64,000 nt of DNA from Protopterus annectens (taxonomy: Eukaryota > Chordata > Ceratodontiformes > Protopteridae), in contig NC_056743.1 of the NCBI RefSeq assembly GCF_019279795.1, positions 1,784,781,339 through 1,784,845,338 on the forward strand, given 5' to 3'. Every line of letters begins with the position of its first letter. The stretch's first letter is position 1. The position numbers were made by a program, and so were the translations under genes. Below are positions 35,025 to 45,915 of the stretch, in pieces. Under the pieces are notes generated by a model, which was given only the letters and a program-made list of their open reading frames with translations, was not told the origin of the DNA and made no database searches.

Positions 35025-36335
35025 CTACCACGTGCCTTGGACCGTTCTGCCCAGATAATGCCCCCCCCACCCTATCTGGGAAGTGTCCGCAGTCACTGTG
35101 GCAGCAGGAGACAAAGGAACTAGATTCCTCCCCTTGTCCAGGTTGGAGGAACATAGCCACCAACGGAGGTCCTGTCTGCATTGTTCCATGAGGAGAACTG
35201 GATGAGAGAGAGGGAATTTTTGAAAGGACCACTGGACTGAAAGGAGCCACTGGAGGATCCGCATGTGTAGCCTGGCTAAGGGCAGTAGCATGATGGTCGC
35301 CACCATGGATCCCAATAGCTGAAGAACTAACCTGGCTTGAACCTTCTTGCGGGGAAACAAAGCTCGGACCTGAGATTGCAACACTGTTATCCTTTCTAGA
35401 GGTAGAAAGGCCCTCATCTGAACAGAGTCTAGCTCTGCGCCTATTAATACAACACACTGGGAGGGCAGCAAGGCAGATTTTTCCCAGTTTAATGTAATTC
35501 CTAGCCTTTGGCAAAGGGTTATGGTAGCCTCCCTGGCTTGAATGAGTAGAAGCCTGGTGGGGGCGGTAAGGAGCCAATCGTTCAGGTAAGGAAACACCTG
35601 GAATCCTAGACGTCTCAGGTGAGCTGTCACCACTGCCAAACACTTGGTAAACACCCTGGGGGCTGTGGTGAGACCAAAGGGCAGGGCTCAAAACTGGAAA
35701 TGACTGGCTCCCAGCTGGAAGCGTAAAGGATTCCTGGATGCCTTGTTTATCTTGATGTGGTAACAGGCATCCTTGAGGTCGATGGAGCACATCCATACTC
35801 CCTCTCCCAGCAATGGGAAGGTGGATTGAGGAGTGACCATTCGGAATTTGGACTTCAGGACGTAGTGATTCAACTGGCTGAAATCCAGATTGGGTCTCAG
35901 GTCCCCTGTCTTTTTCGGCACCAAAAAGAGTCTTGAGTAAGTTCCTGATCCGATCTGGTCTGAGGGGACCGGTTGGATGACTCCTTTTCTTAACAGTTTG
36001 ATATCTCTAGTGCTGCTTGATCCCTTTGACTGGGTGGAACGTCCGGGATTTTTTTGATTGGGGGAGGGGGTGAAGCAAAGGGAATGGTGTAACCTCCGGT
36101 AATTATTCGAAGCACCCATCGATCCTGAGTGATGCTCTCCCAGGCTTGAGGATGCCTCGAAAAATGGCCCCCGACTGGCTCCGGAATAGCAATCGGGCGA
36201 TCCCTCAGGGATGCTGATAGGAAGATCCGCAAAAGGAGTCACGGTCTCCCAAATTGCGGGGGCCTCCTCTGTCCTTAGGATGGTGTCTTCCAGAATAATT
36301 CCCCCCTCCTCTGCCTCTGGAGGGGGGCTCACCAT
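35025..36335 (-). pseudogene. DIRS copy B reverse transcriptase, frameshifted
   Basis: Frame 35688-36335 has SGTYSRLFLVPKKTGDLRP and motif A CSIDLKDACYHIKI. Frame 35025-35654 has FTKCLAVVTAHLRR and motif C FPYLNDWLL, with Asn in place of the first Asp, then LNWEKSALLPSQ. The break lies at about 35655-35690, almost the same place as in copy A. Neighbouring frames on both sides show the same element continuing into RNase H. Confidence 0.8.
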
Positions 36336-36455
36336 GAGTGGCGGGGAAAGTCTTTTGTGACTTCTTGAACCAATCTTCCCTCCTCTCTGAGCCTTCGGAT
36401 AAGGCCTAGAGGGAAGAGAAAAACGGGCCCCTAAGGCAGATAAAGTCTTACCCTC

Positions 36456-38526
36456 CTACTCACATCTGGTGAGAGTGTCTTTCACTTTGGGTCCAAAAAG
36501 AGAGGACCCATCGAAGGGGGCGTCAGTGAAGGAAGACATGAAGGCCTCCGCGAAGTGACATAGGAGGCAAGCCTGGATGCACCTAAGAGCCAAACCTGAA
36601 CTAGCTGCCCTACTCGCCCCCTCGGCTGCATAAGATAGGAGCCTCATGGACAAGTTGACAATGGAACCAAGGGTAGACAACTGGGCATTAATAGTCTGCA
36701 CTACCGCCTCAGGCATGTTACCCGTCAAGGTATCTCCCAACTCTTTGAGGAGATCTCTCTGGAGCCGAGTAAAGTGACAAAGGTAATTCAGTGACCGCAG
36801 TGTAAAGGTCGCTGAAGACAGGGTATGCTTCCCATATCGATCCATACTCCTGGACTCCTTGTTAGGAGGATGGACGGAAGAAGGCTCTGCAACTTCCTGC
36901 TGAGTGGCTGACACCACCACCATGGCATCTACAGGGACCCCTTTTGTCAAGAACTCTTTCCCTGGGGGAGCAGACAGGAACTTATTCGGTCTACTGGGCA
37001 CCGGTTCCATGGAATCAGGGTGCTCCCACACCCTTCGACAAATCAGATATAAGAGTTCATCGAAGGGTGGAGACACCCAGGAGGCGGAAGGTTGAGCTTC
37101 GAAGGCCTTGAGGAATACTGACTCCTCCTCAGAGGGGGGCTTGGAAGGCCAGTCGCCTCTCTGCCTCGATATCTCCAGGATGTCGGAGAAAGAGACATCA
37201 TAGGAAGATGACTTAGGGGACCCCTCTGCATCTTCGAGGTCGGTATCCGAGGTGATGGACTCATCTTGGGAGTCTATGTGCTTCCTCTTGCACAACTTCT
37301 TCCTGGGAGGCTCCTCAGGCACAGACTCTGAGGGGCCCTCAGAAAGTTGGGGACCACTCATGGGGGTGTCCTCAGGCCTTCAAGCTCCGCTGTCCACAGA
37401 TATGGGGGCGTCAGAGGGTCTAGCCGGGGTGTATGGGGACGGAGTGACCGATCCAAGTGATATCACTGACGACCTGGCCAGTGCGCTCCTCATGGCCTCG
37501 AAGGCGCCCCCCAAATCCGAGGACTAACCCGTCTCCAAGACCACAACCAGAGTCGGGGTCCCCCTAGCCGAAGCGCTGAGAGGGAGACTCGGGGCCGACA
37601 GAAGTCCCGATGCATCCCCCTCGGGCCCGACCGAGGAAACCCGAGTGCCGAAACCAGATGATGGAACCAAAATGGTTGGAGCCAATGACGGCTCAGATAA
37701 ACCCACCAGGGGTATGGGAGTCGGTGCAAGGACATCACTCGGCGCCGAACACTCCGGCTCCGATGACACAGAGGTGCTCGGAGGAGGAATCATCAGTACC
37801 GACAAGGGGGTAGGCTCCGGAGCCAACTGGGTTGGAGCCGAAAACAATTTGGCTAACACCGGTGACTGAAGGAGCCTCTGGACCACCCTATCCACATCCA
37901 AATCAGACAACCTCAAGGATTTGCAGGAAACTGAAGGAGATGAGGATCTCCTACCTATGGACTCCTGTCTAACACTGGGTGACCGGCTCCGAATTGGCTC
38001 CAAAATGATCGGAGCCGAAGTCGACTCTAGTACCACACAGATACCTCCTGTGGCCCAGAGGACAATGGAGCCGAGGAGGCAGTATCCAAAACAGAGCTCT
38101 TGTCCTGCGGCTCCGAAGCCAAAGGTGCCGAGGAGGTTGTAACTATTTTCAAAATCTTCTCTGGGGGCTCCGAAGAACTACATGGAGCCGAAGATCTTTT
38201 CTTAGTTCTGGTAGATTTAGACTTGCCAGTAGAAGAAGCAGACTGTAGATCCTCTTCAAAAGCAGGCTTGACTAGGGCCTTCAAAATCAGTTTATTTTTC
38301 CTTTCCTGCAGCACCCTAGAGCTGAAGGAATGGCAGACACTGCATGATTCTTGTAAATTAATCGCACCAAGGCAATAAACACAAATGGCATGCCATCTAT
38401 AATAGACATTTTATAAGCACATTTAGAGCATTTTTTAAACCCGGAGGGTTTATGTTCCTTCTGCTCTTTCGACATGTCCAACAATATCCAAACACTCAAC
38501 ATCAACAGGAGGAAGGTGGGAAACAT
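36456..38526 (-). pseudogene. DIRS copy B gag-like ORF1, broken
   Basis: Pieces at 38287-38526, 38027-38314, 37524-38036 and 36456-37361 read in order on the minus strand. The first contains MSKEQKEHKPSGFKKCSKC, the start of a Cys-rich N-terminus like that of copy A. The middle is Ser/Pro-rich, and the last has RYGKHTLSSATFTLRSLNY, homologous to copy A WGKKVYTSATLSIRALN. At least three frameshifts separate the pieces. Local GC content is higher than around it. Confidence 0.7.
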
Positions 38527-38814
38527 TACTGGACACAGGAACTCTAATTTAAACGTTCCCTAGGAAAAGGGACCGACAACAAACACACTATAGAACAGAT
38601 GCGAAGGAGAGGACTAGGTCCCTCTAAATTAAACGGGCCTAGCCCACCAAACACAAGGGATACCACACACATTCTCCGAAAAAACTAAACGAACAAGCTC
38701 AAACACACACAAAACAAAATATAGCTATGAGAACAGCTTTTTTGTATAAAAGAGAAGTACAAAACTTTAGAAAGTCAAGCTCAAGACCACGTCCTAACTC
38801 AACGAGCGACAAAC

Positions 38815-38947
38815 AAGATCTGGGGGTTGGGGCGAGGTGCATCCTGAGATAGCGGTTAGCCTAGCCAATTAGAGACTTTGTGCTAGAAAATAGTCAGCCG
38901 AGTCTAATGAATGTAGGCGAGATAGGACCACATAACATCCAGGTGTT
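38815..38947 (-). repeat. 5-prime inverted terminal repeat of DIRS copy B
   Basis: Mirror of 32860-33007 (AGATCTGGGGGTTGGGG, AGGTGCATCCTGAGATA, CCAATTAGAGACTT, AATGTAGGCGAGATAGGACC). It ends near GTT at 38945-38947, after which retroviral pol sequence resumes. Confidence 0.75.
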
Positions 38948-39885
38948 AACAACGTACGGATTTACAAACTATTCTGAAAAATTTTGTTTAATGTGTCAGA
39001 TCTGTAACAAACACCATGCACAGGGGGGTGATAAAGCCTAAGCAAGGGAGTTTTCCCACACCACCATACCCGTTACACACTATTTGTATGGATTTTATAG
39101 AACTGAACCAATGCGAAAACAAGAAGCACTTTCTTGTCATTATAGATATGTTCTCCAGGTGGGTGGAGGCTTTTCCAACCAAGAATCCAGATGCAGCCAC
39201 AGTAGCAAAGGTACTTGTTAAGGACATTATTCCTAGGTTCGGTATTCCAGAAAGAATCTATAGCGACAACGGTATGCACTTTGTAAATCAAACCATACAG
39301 CAGCTGAGTAGGTTTTTTGGTATTTCTCTTAAAAAATCATTGTGCATATCATCCGCAGTCTGCAGGGCTGGTTGAAAGGCCTAATGGCATATTAAAAAGC
39401 AAAGGAAATTGATAGCTGAAACAGGAAAAACCTGGCTGTACTGCTTACCTTTGGCATTGTTGAGCATGAGAACTATCCCTACAGCAAAAGGACTGAGTCC
39501 TTTTGAAAAGCTGTATGGAAGGGCTTATTACGCACACCAGTGGAAACCTCTCATGTCATCAGACCAGGAAGCTGATTTTACACTAGCTGAATATATGAAA
39601 AAGTTGTTGAGTTCTAAACATCTGTTGCACTTTAATTCTGTTTCAGGTCAGAAGCAAGCCGAAACATCGGAAGTGACAGTAACGCCAGGAGACTGGGTGT
39701 GGATTAAAATCGTGAAGCAAAAGAACTGGGCATCGCCAAAGTGGGAAGGTCCCTACCAGGTGCTTCTTTCAACACCTACTGCAGTCAAGATAGCAGAACG
39801 GGCTTCGTGGATACACCTGACGCACTGCAAGTTGATGAGAAACTTTGAATTGGACAAAGACCTTACCTCTCCATCGGGACCCTAA
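38948..39885 (+). pseudogene. pol: ERV integrase (pol, continuation), frameshifted
   Basis: The Cys pair of the zinc-binding domain (CLMCQIC) lies near 38990. The catalytic core follows: CMDFIEL (first Asp) near 39090, LVIIDMFSRWVEAFPTKNPD, and YSDNGMHFVNQ (second Asp) near 39265. The frame ends near 39375 just before the catalytic Glu codon, which is present in a shifted frame. Frame 39409-39885 holds the C-terminal part with LSPFEKLYGRAYY and a GPY/F-type domain (KWEGPYQVLL), typical of gamma-type integrases. Separation from RNase H is due to DIRS copy B; the reading frames on both sides of that insertion are compatible. Confidence 0.85.
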
Positions 39886-39945
39886 GCACAAAAGTCTGGC
39901 TACAAAGGGGGTCAGATTAATAGGAACTGATCTGTCTCAAACCCA

Positions 39946-41617
39946 GTGAAGCAATCATTGGTGCTAAGGTCCTGTAGGGCAGAGAGTAAGATCACGTGTC
40001 CAAATAAAATGACTGAATCAAGAAAATATCTTTTTGGCAGAACCGGAGAAGACAGAGACAATGCGGAACAATCATTTCCACAGAAATATTACGTGACCAT
40101 CCTACTGATCATCATGGTAACAATAATCTTTTTGTTATGGCCATTTCTCTTCTCTGTTACACAAGTAGAATTTAGTAAGCGTGAGTGGCACCCGAACTTC
40201 AATACTTACCAGGCAATCAAATACATGTATGCTGAAACCTTCAATGTTTCGAATTGCTGGATCTGCACAGCTCTACCAACAGCATATGGGGGATTTCAGT
40301 TCTCCTAGGGGCTAATAAGACCTGGAAAAACCTAATTCATGACACATCGAATGTCATATCAGAAGATAAAGTAGCATTACACTTGTCTATTCGTCAAAAG
40401 GGAACTGTGTGTTTTCATAAGAATGATAGTCAGAGTAGGATGGAGCCATCGCAATGTAACAGTTCCTTATAGATGCTACACTAAATCTGATAACACCGGA
40501 TCTTATTGCAATACAAACTATGATTCATTTTTTTAATTGATGCATAGAACAATTAAGGAAGTAAAACGTGATTCTGTTCTCTGCAAACAACTGTCCATAA
40601 TTGACAGAAAAATGTTTCACGCAGGACAAGGGTATGTTTATAGTAAAGTTACCACTAAAGTAGAAGATTGTTACTTTATATGCGGAAGAAAAGTATATAA
40701 ATGGCTACCTGAAAACTGATCCGGTAGCTGCTTTTTGGGGTACCTGGTTCTGGCCATACGACACACGGCAGTCTTACCTCAAGGGAAAATTTGGAATGTC
40801 CGAGAAATCAAGAAGCCTGCTAATCCAGTGGGACAAATCGATGCACCCTGGAGATACCATCATGACTTAGGCCCTGGGAATAACAAAGGACTGTCGCACA
40901 TGGATCTGGGTGACGACGTCATATCGTGGGCAGGCATAATACCAGCATATGGAGCAATGAAATTGATCTGGGAGCTGAGAAAACTATTTAAACTTCTGGA
41001 AATAATGAGCAATGCAACCTTTTCTGCCCAAGAATTGGTAACCGATGAACTAACTGCCATGAGAACAGTGGTACTTCAAAATCGCATGGCTCTTGACTTC
41101 ACCCTAGCGGCGAAAGGAGGTACGTGCGCTTTAATCCAGGAGGAGGGCTGTTCATATATTCCTGACAACACACACGAGATAGACAACCATCTTGAAGTAA
41201 TTCAGCAGGTGTCGGCCATGACCAAACCAGGACCAAATCCATTGATGGACTTTTTCCAGAAATTGTTCGGGGGTTAGGGCAGCATCCTGATGAACATTCT
41301 GATTGCTATCTGTGTAGGGATAGCCTTACTGATGGTGTGGGGTAATTCAGCAGGTGTCGGCCATGACCAAACCAGGACCAAATCCATTGATGGACTTTTT
41401 CCAGAAATTGTTCGGGGGTTAGGGCAGCATCCTGATGAACATTCTGATTGCTATCTGTGTAGGGATAGCCTTACTGATGGTGTGTGGATGCTGCTGCATC
41501 CCCTGTATGAAAGGACTAGTTAAGAATATCATAGACGCTTCTATTTCAGAAACTTTGTATCAGGATGCTGAATTCGAGGAATTACTCAAAACTGAAAAAA
41601 TGCTTTCACAGGCTTAA
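39946..41617 (+). pseudogene. env: ERV envelope (env), broken, with internal tandem duplication
   Basis: Pieces in order: 39946-40308 starts after pol, has a hydrophobic segment (YYVTILLIIMVTIIFLLWPF), probably a long signal/anchor, and a CWIC motif like the surface-subunit CxxC of gammaretroviruses. Pieces 40254-40719 are surface-subunit remains with stops. 40735-41277 covers the transmembrane subunit with a heptad-like helix and LQNRMALDFTLAAKGG followed by Cys residues spaced C-x7-C, where gammaretroviruses have C-x6-CC. 41435-41617 carries the membrane span (ILIAICVGIALLMV), a Cys cluster (CGCCCIPC) and the tail. A 145-bp duplication (41197-41484) shifts the frame before the span. Confidence 0.8.
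41196..41485 (+). repeat. 145-bp tandem duplication inside ERV env
   Basis: The block beginning GTAATTCAGCAGGTGTCGGC at 41197 is repeated identically from 41342 to about 41484, with a period of 145 bases. As 145 is not a multiple of three, it shifts the env frame and duplicates the membrane-span start. Confidence 0.95.
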
Positions 41618-41699
41618 AGTGAATGACTCTCTAACTGCAAATCCTAAGTAGGAAATGGTTATGAGAAGAAAAAACTGTTTATGCTTGTTTTGAAGGTAG

Positions 41700-41794
41700 A
41701 ATCTTGTACTTACATGCTTTGTCTCCTTGCTGGAAGTAATAAAGGGTGCCTTACTTGAACCTTACATGCATTGATCTTTGTATTTTCCTTTACA
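41700..41794 (+). repeat. Extra LTR-end fragment upstream of the 3-prime LTR
   Basis: About 95 bases from ATCTTGTACTTACATGC to TTTCCTTTACA match the last part of both LTRs, including the AATAAA signal. It lies before the polypurine tract, so it is an additional R-U5 piece and not part of the 3-prime LTR itself. Confidence 0.85.
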
Positions 41795-41802
41795 CATTTT
41801 AT

Positions 41803-41815
41803 TAAAATGGGGAAA
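41803..41815 (+). promoter_or_regulatory. Polypurine tract of the ERV
   Basis: The purine run AAAATGGGGAAA directly abuts the TGTTAAG start of the 3-prime LTR, the position expected for plus-strand primer formation. One T interrupts the run. Confidence 0.75.
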
Positions 41816-42320
41816 TGTTAAGAAAATGTATAACTGCAACGTGCAAGCTTAGATGCATTTAGGGTTAAAAAGAAATTAATACGTTTATTCTGCTTATTCT
41901 GTGTGAAATATGTGCAGCTGCAGGAAACCTTGATAAGAGAACAATTGACGCCTGAAAGTCTACCATAGTCAGTAGAATGTGTATTGAGGCCAGGGTTGTA
42001 TCTTGACCCTAGGCAAATGTATCACATCAAGAACCAGACAGCTGAAGAAGTGTGAGAAACAAAGGAGGGCTGAAATTAGCCAAAGGCCAGGTTGTTTTTC
42101 CTCAAACAAATTTTTGCAAGACAGCAATTTTCTGACCATGTCAGCAGTAAATCTACCAATATTTTATTCTGTACATGCAGAGAACTGTATAAGAATAGCA
42201 TGCTGAACTATGGAAAAATCAGACAAATCTTGTGCTTACATGCTTTGTCTCCTTGCTGGAAGTAATAAAGGGTGCCTTACTTGAACCTTACGTGCATTGA
42301 TCTTTGTGTTTTCCTTTACA
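41816..42320 (+). repeat. 3-prime LTR of the ERV
   Basis: TGTTAAG...TTTACA, collinear with 27021-27521 with about twenty base differences and a few small indels (for example an extra AAG near 42050). CATG at 42321-42324 closes the target duplication. Confidence 0.92.
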
Positions 42321-42860
42321 CATGTGCCTTGCACTGAGCAGCATCCTACCTTCACCAAGGATGATAACACTATGAACAAAAATAATTAAACAATTGGCTT
42401 AGTTACTGGTGTCATTCCAGAAGGATTCAACTTCTGTTAGCCTGGGAGGACATAGTCAACAGACGACATTGCTTTGCCAAAGATGGCCTGCGCCTGTCCC
42501 CCACCTGGGCTTCTAGATTTGGGCTAAAATTTTAACCAGCCTTTTTTAGGCAATGTGAAAGTAATAAACCCACTAACGTTGCAAATAAAACCCAAATTAA
42601 TCTAAAGGTTTTACTGCTCAATGCTAGGAGCATTAACAAGAAACTCTAAACCCTACAAGCTCTATGCCATTACAGAGATATGGTTTAAAGCTGGAAAATG
42701 TACTCCAGCAGTGCAACGCTGCAGTGCCTCCCACACATTTAGACAATCAGCCATACAGACAGGGACTAAAGGAGAAAGTGTCTTCATCAACATTAACAAC
42801 AAGTATACCTCGAGGTTGGTTAAACAGGATAATACACTGGAGTTCAATCGACATGCAAAT
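42321..42860 (+). pseudogene. CR1 host copy, end of ORF1 and start of ORF2 (middle piece)
   Basis: It resumes the CR1 ORF1 exactly where the left piece stopped: GAGCAGCATCCTACCTTCAC matches GAGTAGCATCCTGCCCTCAC at 60152. The ORF1 end (AGATGGCCTGCGCCTGTCCC) and the ORF2 start follow, with codons for LLNARS and TEIWFKA of the endonuclease domain. It breaks at 42860, at the target site of the minus-strand CR1. Confidence 0.8.
42855..42860. repeat. 6-bp target-site duplication (GCAAAT), left copy
   Basis: GCAAAT at 42855-42860 is repeated at 45916-45921. The host CR1 endonuclease sequence reads on from one copy to the other in register with the homologous part of the CR1 at 60700. Confidence 0.7.
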
Positions 42861-42966
42861 AGGTTCATAGGTAGAAACTATAGGTTCATAGGTAGGAACT
42901 AGGCTATCTGCCCAAAGGCATTTATAAGCCTAGTCAGAATGTGTTGCCTTTCGCCACCCCCTTAAA

Positions 42967-44451
42967 TTAGTTCCCTGTGCCTCTGTCCAGCAGAGCCACT
43001 GAAGTGATCCCTGGTGTAAACTTTCTGTTTCCCATCCACTCGTCAAGGTTTCTTTTAAAGAGCGTTAGTGAGGAGCTCGGCCTAATGTAGACTGGAATCT
43101 TGCTCCAAAGCATGGGAAGTCTCTGGGACAGGAATCTATCCCTCCAGCATGTCCTACTTATTGTTGTGGTGAGGTTTAGATCCCTAGAGTGTGTGGCTCG
43201 AGGGGATAAGGTTTTCTTTAGGTGGAGCAGGTCCATCATTTCTGGGTTGGGCATGGCCTTGTATGTCAGGCAGAGATCACCTCTTAGTACGCAGTATGCA
43301 ACAGAGTACAGCTGGAGTTTCTTCAGTCGAGCTGCATATGCCATCTGTTTGAGGCCAGTGATCTTCTTGGTGAGGTACTTCTGCGGTCTTTCCAGCTGTT
43401 TGAGGTGTCTTGTAATGTACATCCCAAATGGGGCGTTGTACTCTATGATGGGTCTGACTAGTGATGAGCAGAGGGGCACAATGACCTCTTGATCTGGATG
43501 TGAACCCTTCTATGATTAGGTGGGCCACGTAGAAGTATTTTCTAACCACTTTGGCAATGTAATTATCAAAGGTGAGATTACTATCTACTTGGGTCCCCAG
43601 ATCCCTTATTATGTCTTCCATATTTAGGGGGCTACCACCTATGTGGTAGCTTGTGAATACTTTGTTTTTTCCAAAGGGGATGACTATGCACTTTTTGGCA
43701 TTTAGCTTGAGGCCATGACTTTGACACCAGGTATCCATCTCAGCGAGACCCTTTTGGAGCCGGAGAGTCACTTATAGCCCCTAGTTTGCAGTCTTCTGCA
43801 AACCTGGTCAGCCATAGTCCTCCTATACTTGCCTGTACCTCTGAGAAATATATGCCGAACAGGAGGGGTCCTAGGATTGAGCCCTGGGGAATGCCACTTG
43901 TAACCGGTTTAGAGCTGGACCTAGCTCCCGCAACTCTCACCATGTGGGTTCTGTCCGTGAGCCAGTTGGCAACCCATCTTGTGACTTCAGGGTTTATGTT
44001 CAGGCTGGTGAGCTTGTCCATAATACCAGAATGTGGAATGGTGTCAAAGGCCTTAGTGAGGTCTAGGAAGGCTGTGTGTACCACCTTTCCCCTCATCTAC
44101 AGCCTTGGTAACAGTCTCAAAAGAAGTCCACCAGGTTTAGGAGGCATGATCTGCACTTAAAGCCAAATTGGGTAGGGTCCAGTGTTTGGATGTTCCCAAT
44201 GTCTCTGTTAATGAGTTCCATGATGATGCGCTCCATAGCCTTGCAGACCAAGCTAGTCAGGCTTTTATAGGACGATAGTTCCCGGGGTCGGTTGTATCTC
44301 CACCTTTGTGGAGCAGAATAACCGTTGCTGTGCGCCACTCTACGGGTACATAACCTGTGGAGAGGCGGAGTATGAACAGTGTGTTTAGGTGAGGGGTTAG
44401 TTCGTCTTTGAGCTCATGTAGGATGCAGCCTGGGACACCATCCGGTCCCAT
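42967..44451 (-). pseudogene. CR1 (minus copy) reverse transcriptase and C-terminus, frameshifted
   Basis: Frames 44257-44451, 44117-44338, 43740-44096, 43277-43771 and 42967-43479 run in order. Motifs: GPDGVPGCILHELKD, AMERIIMELINRD, FLDLTKAFDTIPH (motif A), SGIPQGSILGPLLF, and LTRFAEDCKLGAI at motif C, where Glu replaces the first Asp of FADD. DLGTQVDSNLTF and LYSVAYCVLRGDLCLTYKA of the C-terminal region follow. The enzyme would prime reverse transcription on nicked chromosomal DNA. Frameshifts and the altered motif C make it inactive. Confidence 0.85.
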
Positions 44452-45033
44452 TGATGCTGTGTTTTTGGCTTTGGAGAGGGCTGTTTTAATCTGATTGTCT
44501 GTGATTTCAGGGACTCTACATTCTTATAGTATGGTTATGGCCCCTTTTAGGGGTGGGAAGGGTGAAGTTTGCGCTGAACCTGTCTGCCAGGATGTTGGCG
44601 ATATCGGTCAGTTCAGTGTATTTTTTGCCATTCTGCACTAACTCCAAGCAGATCTAAGCATTGTCATTAAGATTCCCGACATAGCTAAAGAAAGCCTTGT
44701 GGTTATTTTTGGAGTCCTTGGTAATTTTTCTTTCAAAGCTCTCCTCGGAAGATTTTATGAGGGATCGTAGTTTCTTGCTGATACTGATCAGGGATGTCTT
44801 CCCTTCTTGGGATTTTACTCTCTTCTGTACTAGTTTCCTCCTTCTATTGTATAGCTTGTTTATGGCAGGAGTCCACCAGACTGGTTTCCTTTTCTTGGAG
44901 AGTCTTGGTTTTGCTTGGGATGGCGTGATCCATGCATTCTTGTAGGTGCCCGTAGTATACATTAGTAAAGGAATTTGCAGCTTGGACAGCGTTATCCTTC
45001 AGCATGGGGGCTTTGAAGCTTTCCACCTCGGTC

Positions 45034-45738
45034 TTAAGTAACATGAAGTTTGCTTTTGAAGTTTTTCACGGTGGTTTCCTTGTCCAGGGGTGGGGGCGGA
45101 ACGTGGATATCCAAAGTAATTTGTTTATGGTCAGATCTAACCAGCAAGGGGTTGACCTCCGGTGTGGAATACCGGTCACCCATGATGGTGATGACCAGGT
45201 CCAATTTGTAACCTCTGGTGGGAGTGTTCACCAGTTGAACCAGGGCATTTGAGTTTATAAATTCTAGGAAATGTTGGGCAAGGGAGTTAGTACTCGAGTA
45301 GTTCTTCCAGTTAATGTTTGGGTAATTGAAATCACCCAATATTAAGATGTTTGGTCGGACCTTTATGTTTCCCAGTGTTTTCAGAAATGTGGAATGGGAG
45401 ACCTGGTACATATTAGGTGATCTGTAGCAAGCTACAATTTGAATTGCAGTTTTGACCATTGTTAGTTGCATGTGGATGATCTCTGAAGCATTGTGCTGTG
45501 CCACTAACCTGGAGGTGCGGGTATCCTTGATGAATATGGATACGCCCCAGCCTTTTGTACTTCGGTTTGGGTTCTGTGCCTGAAATGTATGGTACGAGTT
45601 GTAGCCTGGTAGTGCTGGGGTGCTCTCTGGAGCCTTAAACCAGGTTTCTGTTACTGCACATATATCAATTTTCTCCATATTGAGGAGTGCCTCAAGTGCA
45701 TGCATTCTGAGGTTTAGACTTCTAGCATTGAGTAGCAT
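45034..45738 (-). pseudogene. CR1 (minus copy) APE-type endonuclease, open over 234 residues
   Basis: The frame starts MLLNARSLN and shows the apurinic-endonuclease-like motifs of LINEs in order: TETWFK (Glu), GWGVSIFIKD, ACYRSPN, GDFNYPNINW (Asp/Asn) and RSDHKQI (the closing SDH). It would nick the target to prime insertion. This domain alone is uninterrupted, but it is cut from its RT by frameshifts around 44650-45030, where the connecting segment (44654-44962) reads in another frame. Confidence 0.85.
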
Positions 45739-45915
45739 TACCCTCAGTTTTTTGTTACTTGTGCTATTTACGGTGGTGGGTTTGTCTTTTGAACCTGGCC
45801 AAAAAAGGCACTATGTTGGGCGGCAAGAGCCTTGGCCAGTATTCGAAAGCCTAAGGATGACAGGTGCAAGCCATCTCTAGTGAAGCAGCGTGGCTTGTCG
45901 ATCATGTCATCCCAG

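Larger units (their letters stand above)
32818..38947 (-). mobile_element. DIRS-type retrotransposon, copy B, inserted in ERV pol
   Basis: Same minus-strand order as copy A: gag-like region (36456-38526), RT (35025-36335), RNase H plus DLFAS segment (34341-34988) and tyrosine recombinase (33281-34280). It has inverted terminal repeats (about 32822-33007 and 38815-38947) and an internal complementary region (33150-33240). GTT occurs at both boundaries, the junction preference known for DIRS elements, and no target duplication is seen. It belongs to a different family from copy A: proteins align only at motifs and the terminal repeats share no sequence. All coding parts are broken. Confidence 0.9.
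27021..42320 (+). mobile_element. Endogenous retrovirus (gamma/epsilon-like), provirus with two LTRs
   Basis: Full proviral order: LTR (27021-27521), primer binding site, gag, pro, pol (RT, RNase H, integrase), env, polypurine tract, LTR (41816-42320), flanked by CATG duplications. Gag has one zinc knuckle, the RT has YVDD, the integrase has a GPY/F-type C-terminus, and Env has a gamma-type immunosuppressive-like segment. These traits point to the gamma/epsilon side of retroviruses; the genus cannot be fixed by eye. All genes except the main gag ORF are broken by stops and frameshifts. A SINE (30110-30338) and DIRS copy B (about 32818-38947) are inserted, so 15.3 kb here represents about 9 kb of provirus. 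It is a defective relic. Confidence 0.92.
42861..45915 (-). mobile_element. CR1-type LINE, minus strand, nearly complete ORF2
   Basis: From right to left it holds the end of ORF1 (45840-45915, matching 60262-60340), ORF2 endonuclease (45034-45738), RT (43277-44451), C-terminus and 3-prime UTR, ending at 42861 in a short direct repeat (AGGTTCATAGGTAG-type units). CR1 elements end in short tandem units rather than poly-A. It is 5-prime truncated within ORF1, as most LINE insertions are, and is flanked by GCAAAT duplications. It is interrupted by frameshifts but is better preserved than the copy it landed in. Confidence 0.9.
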
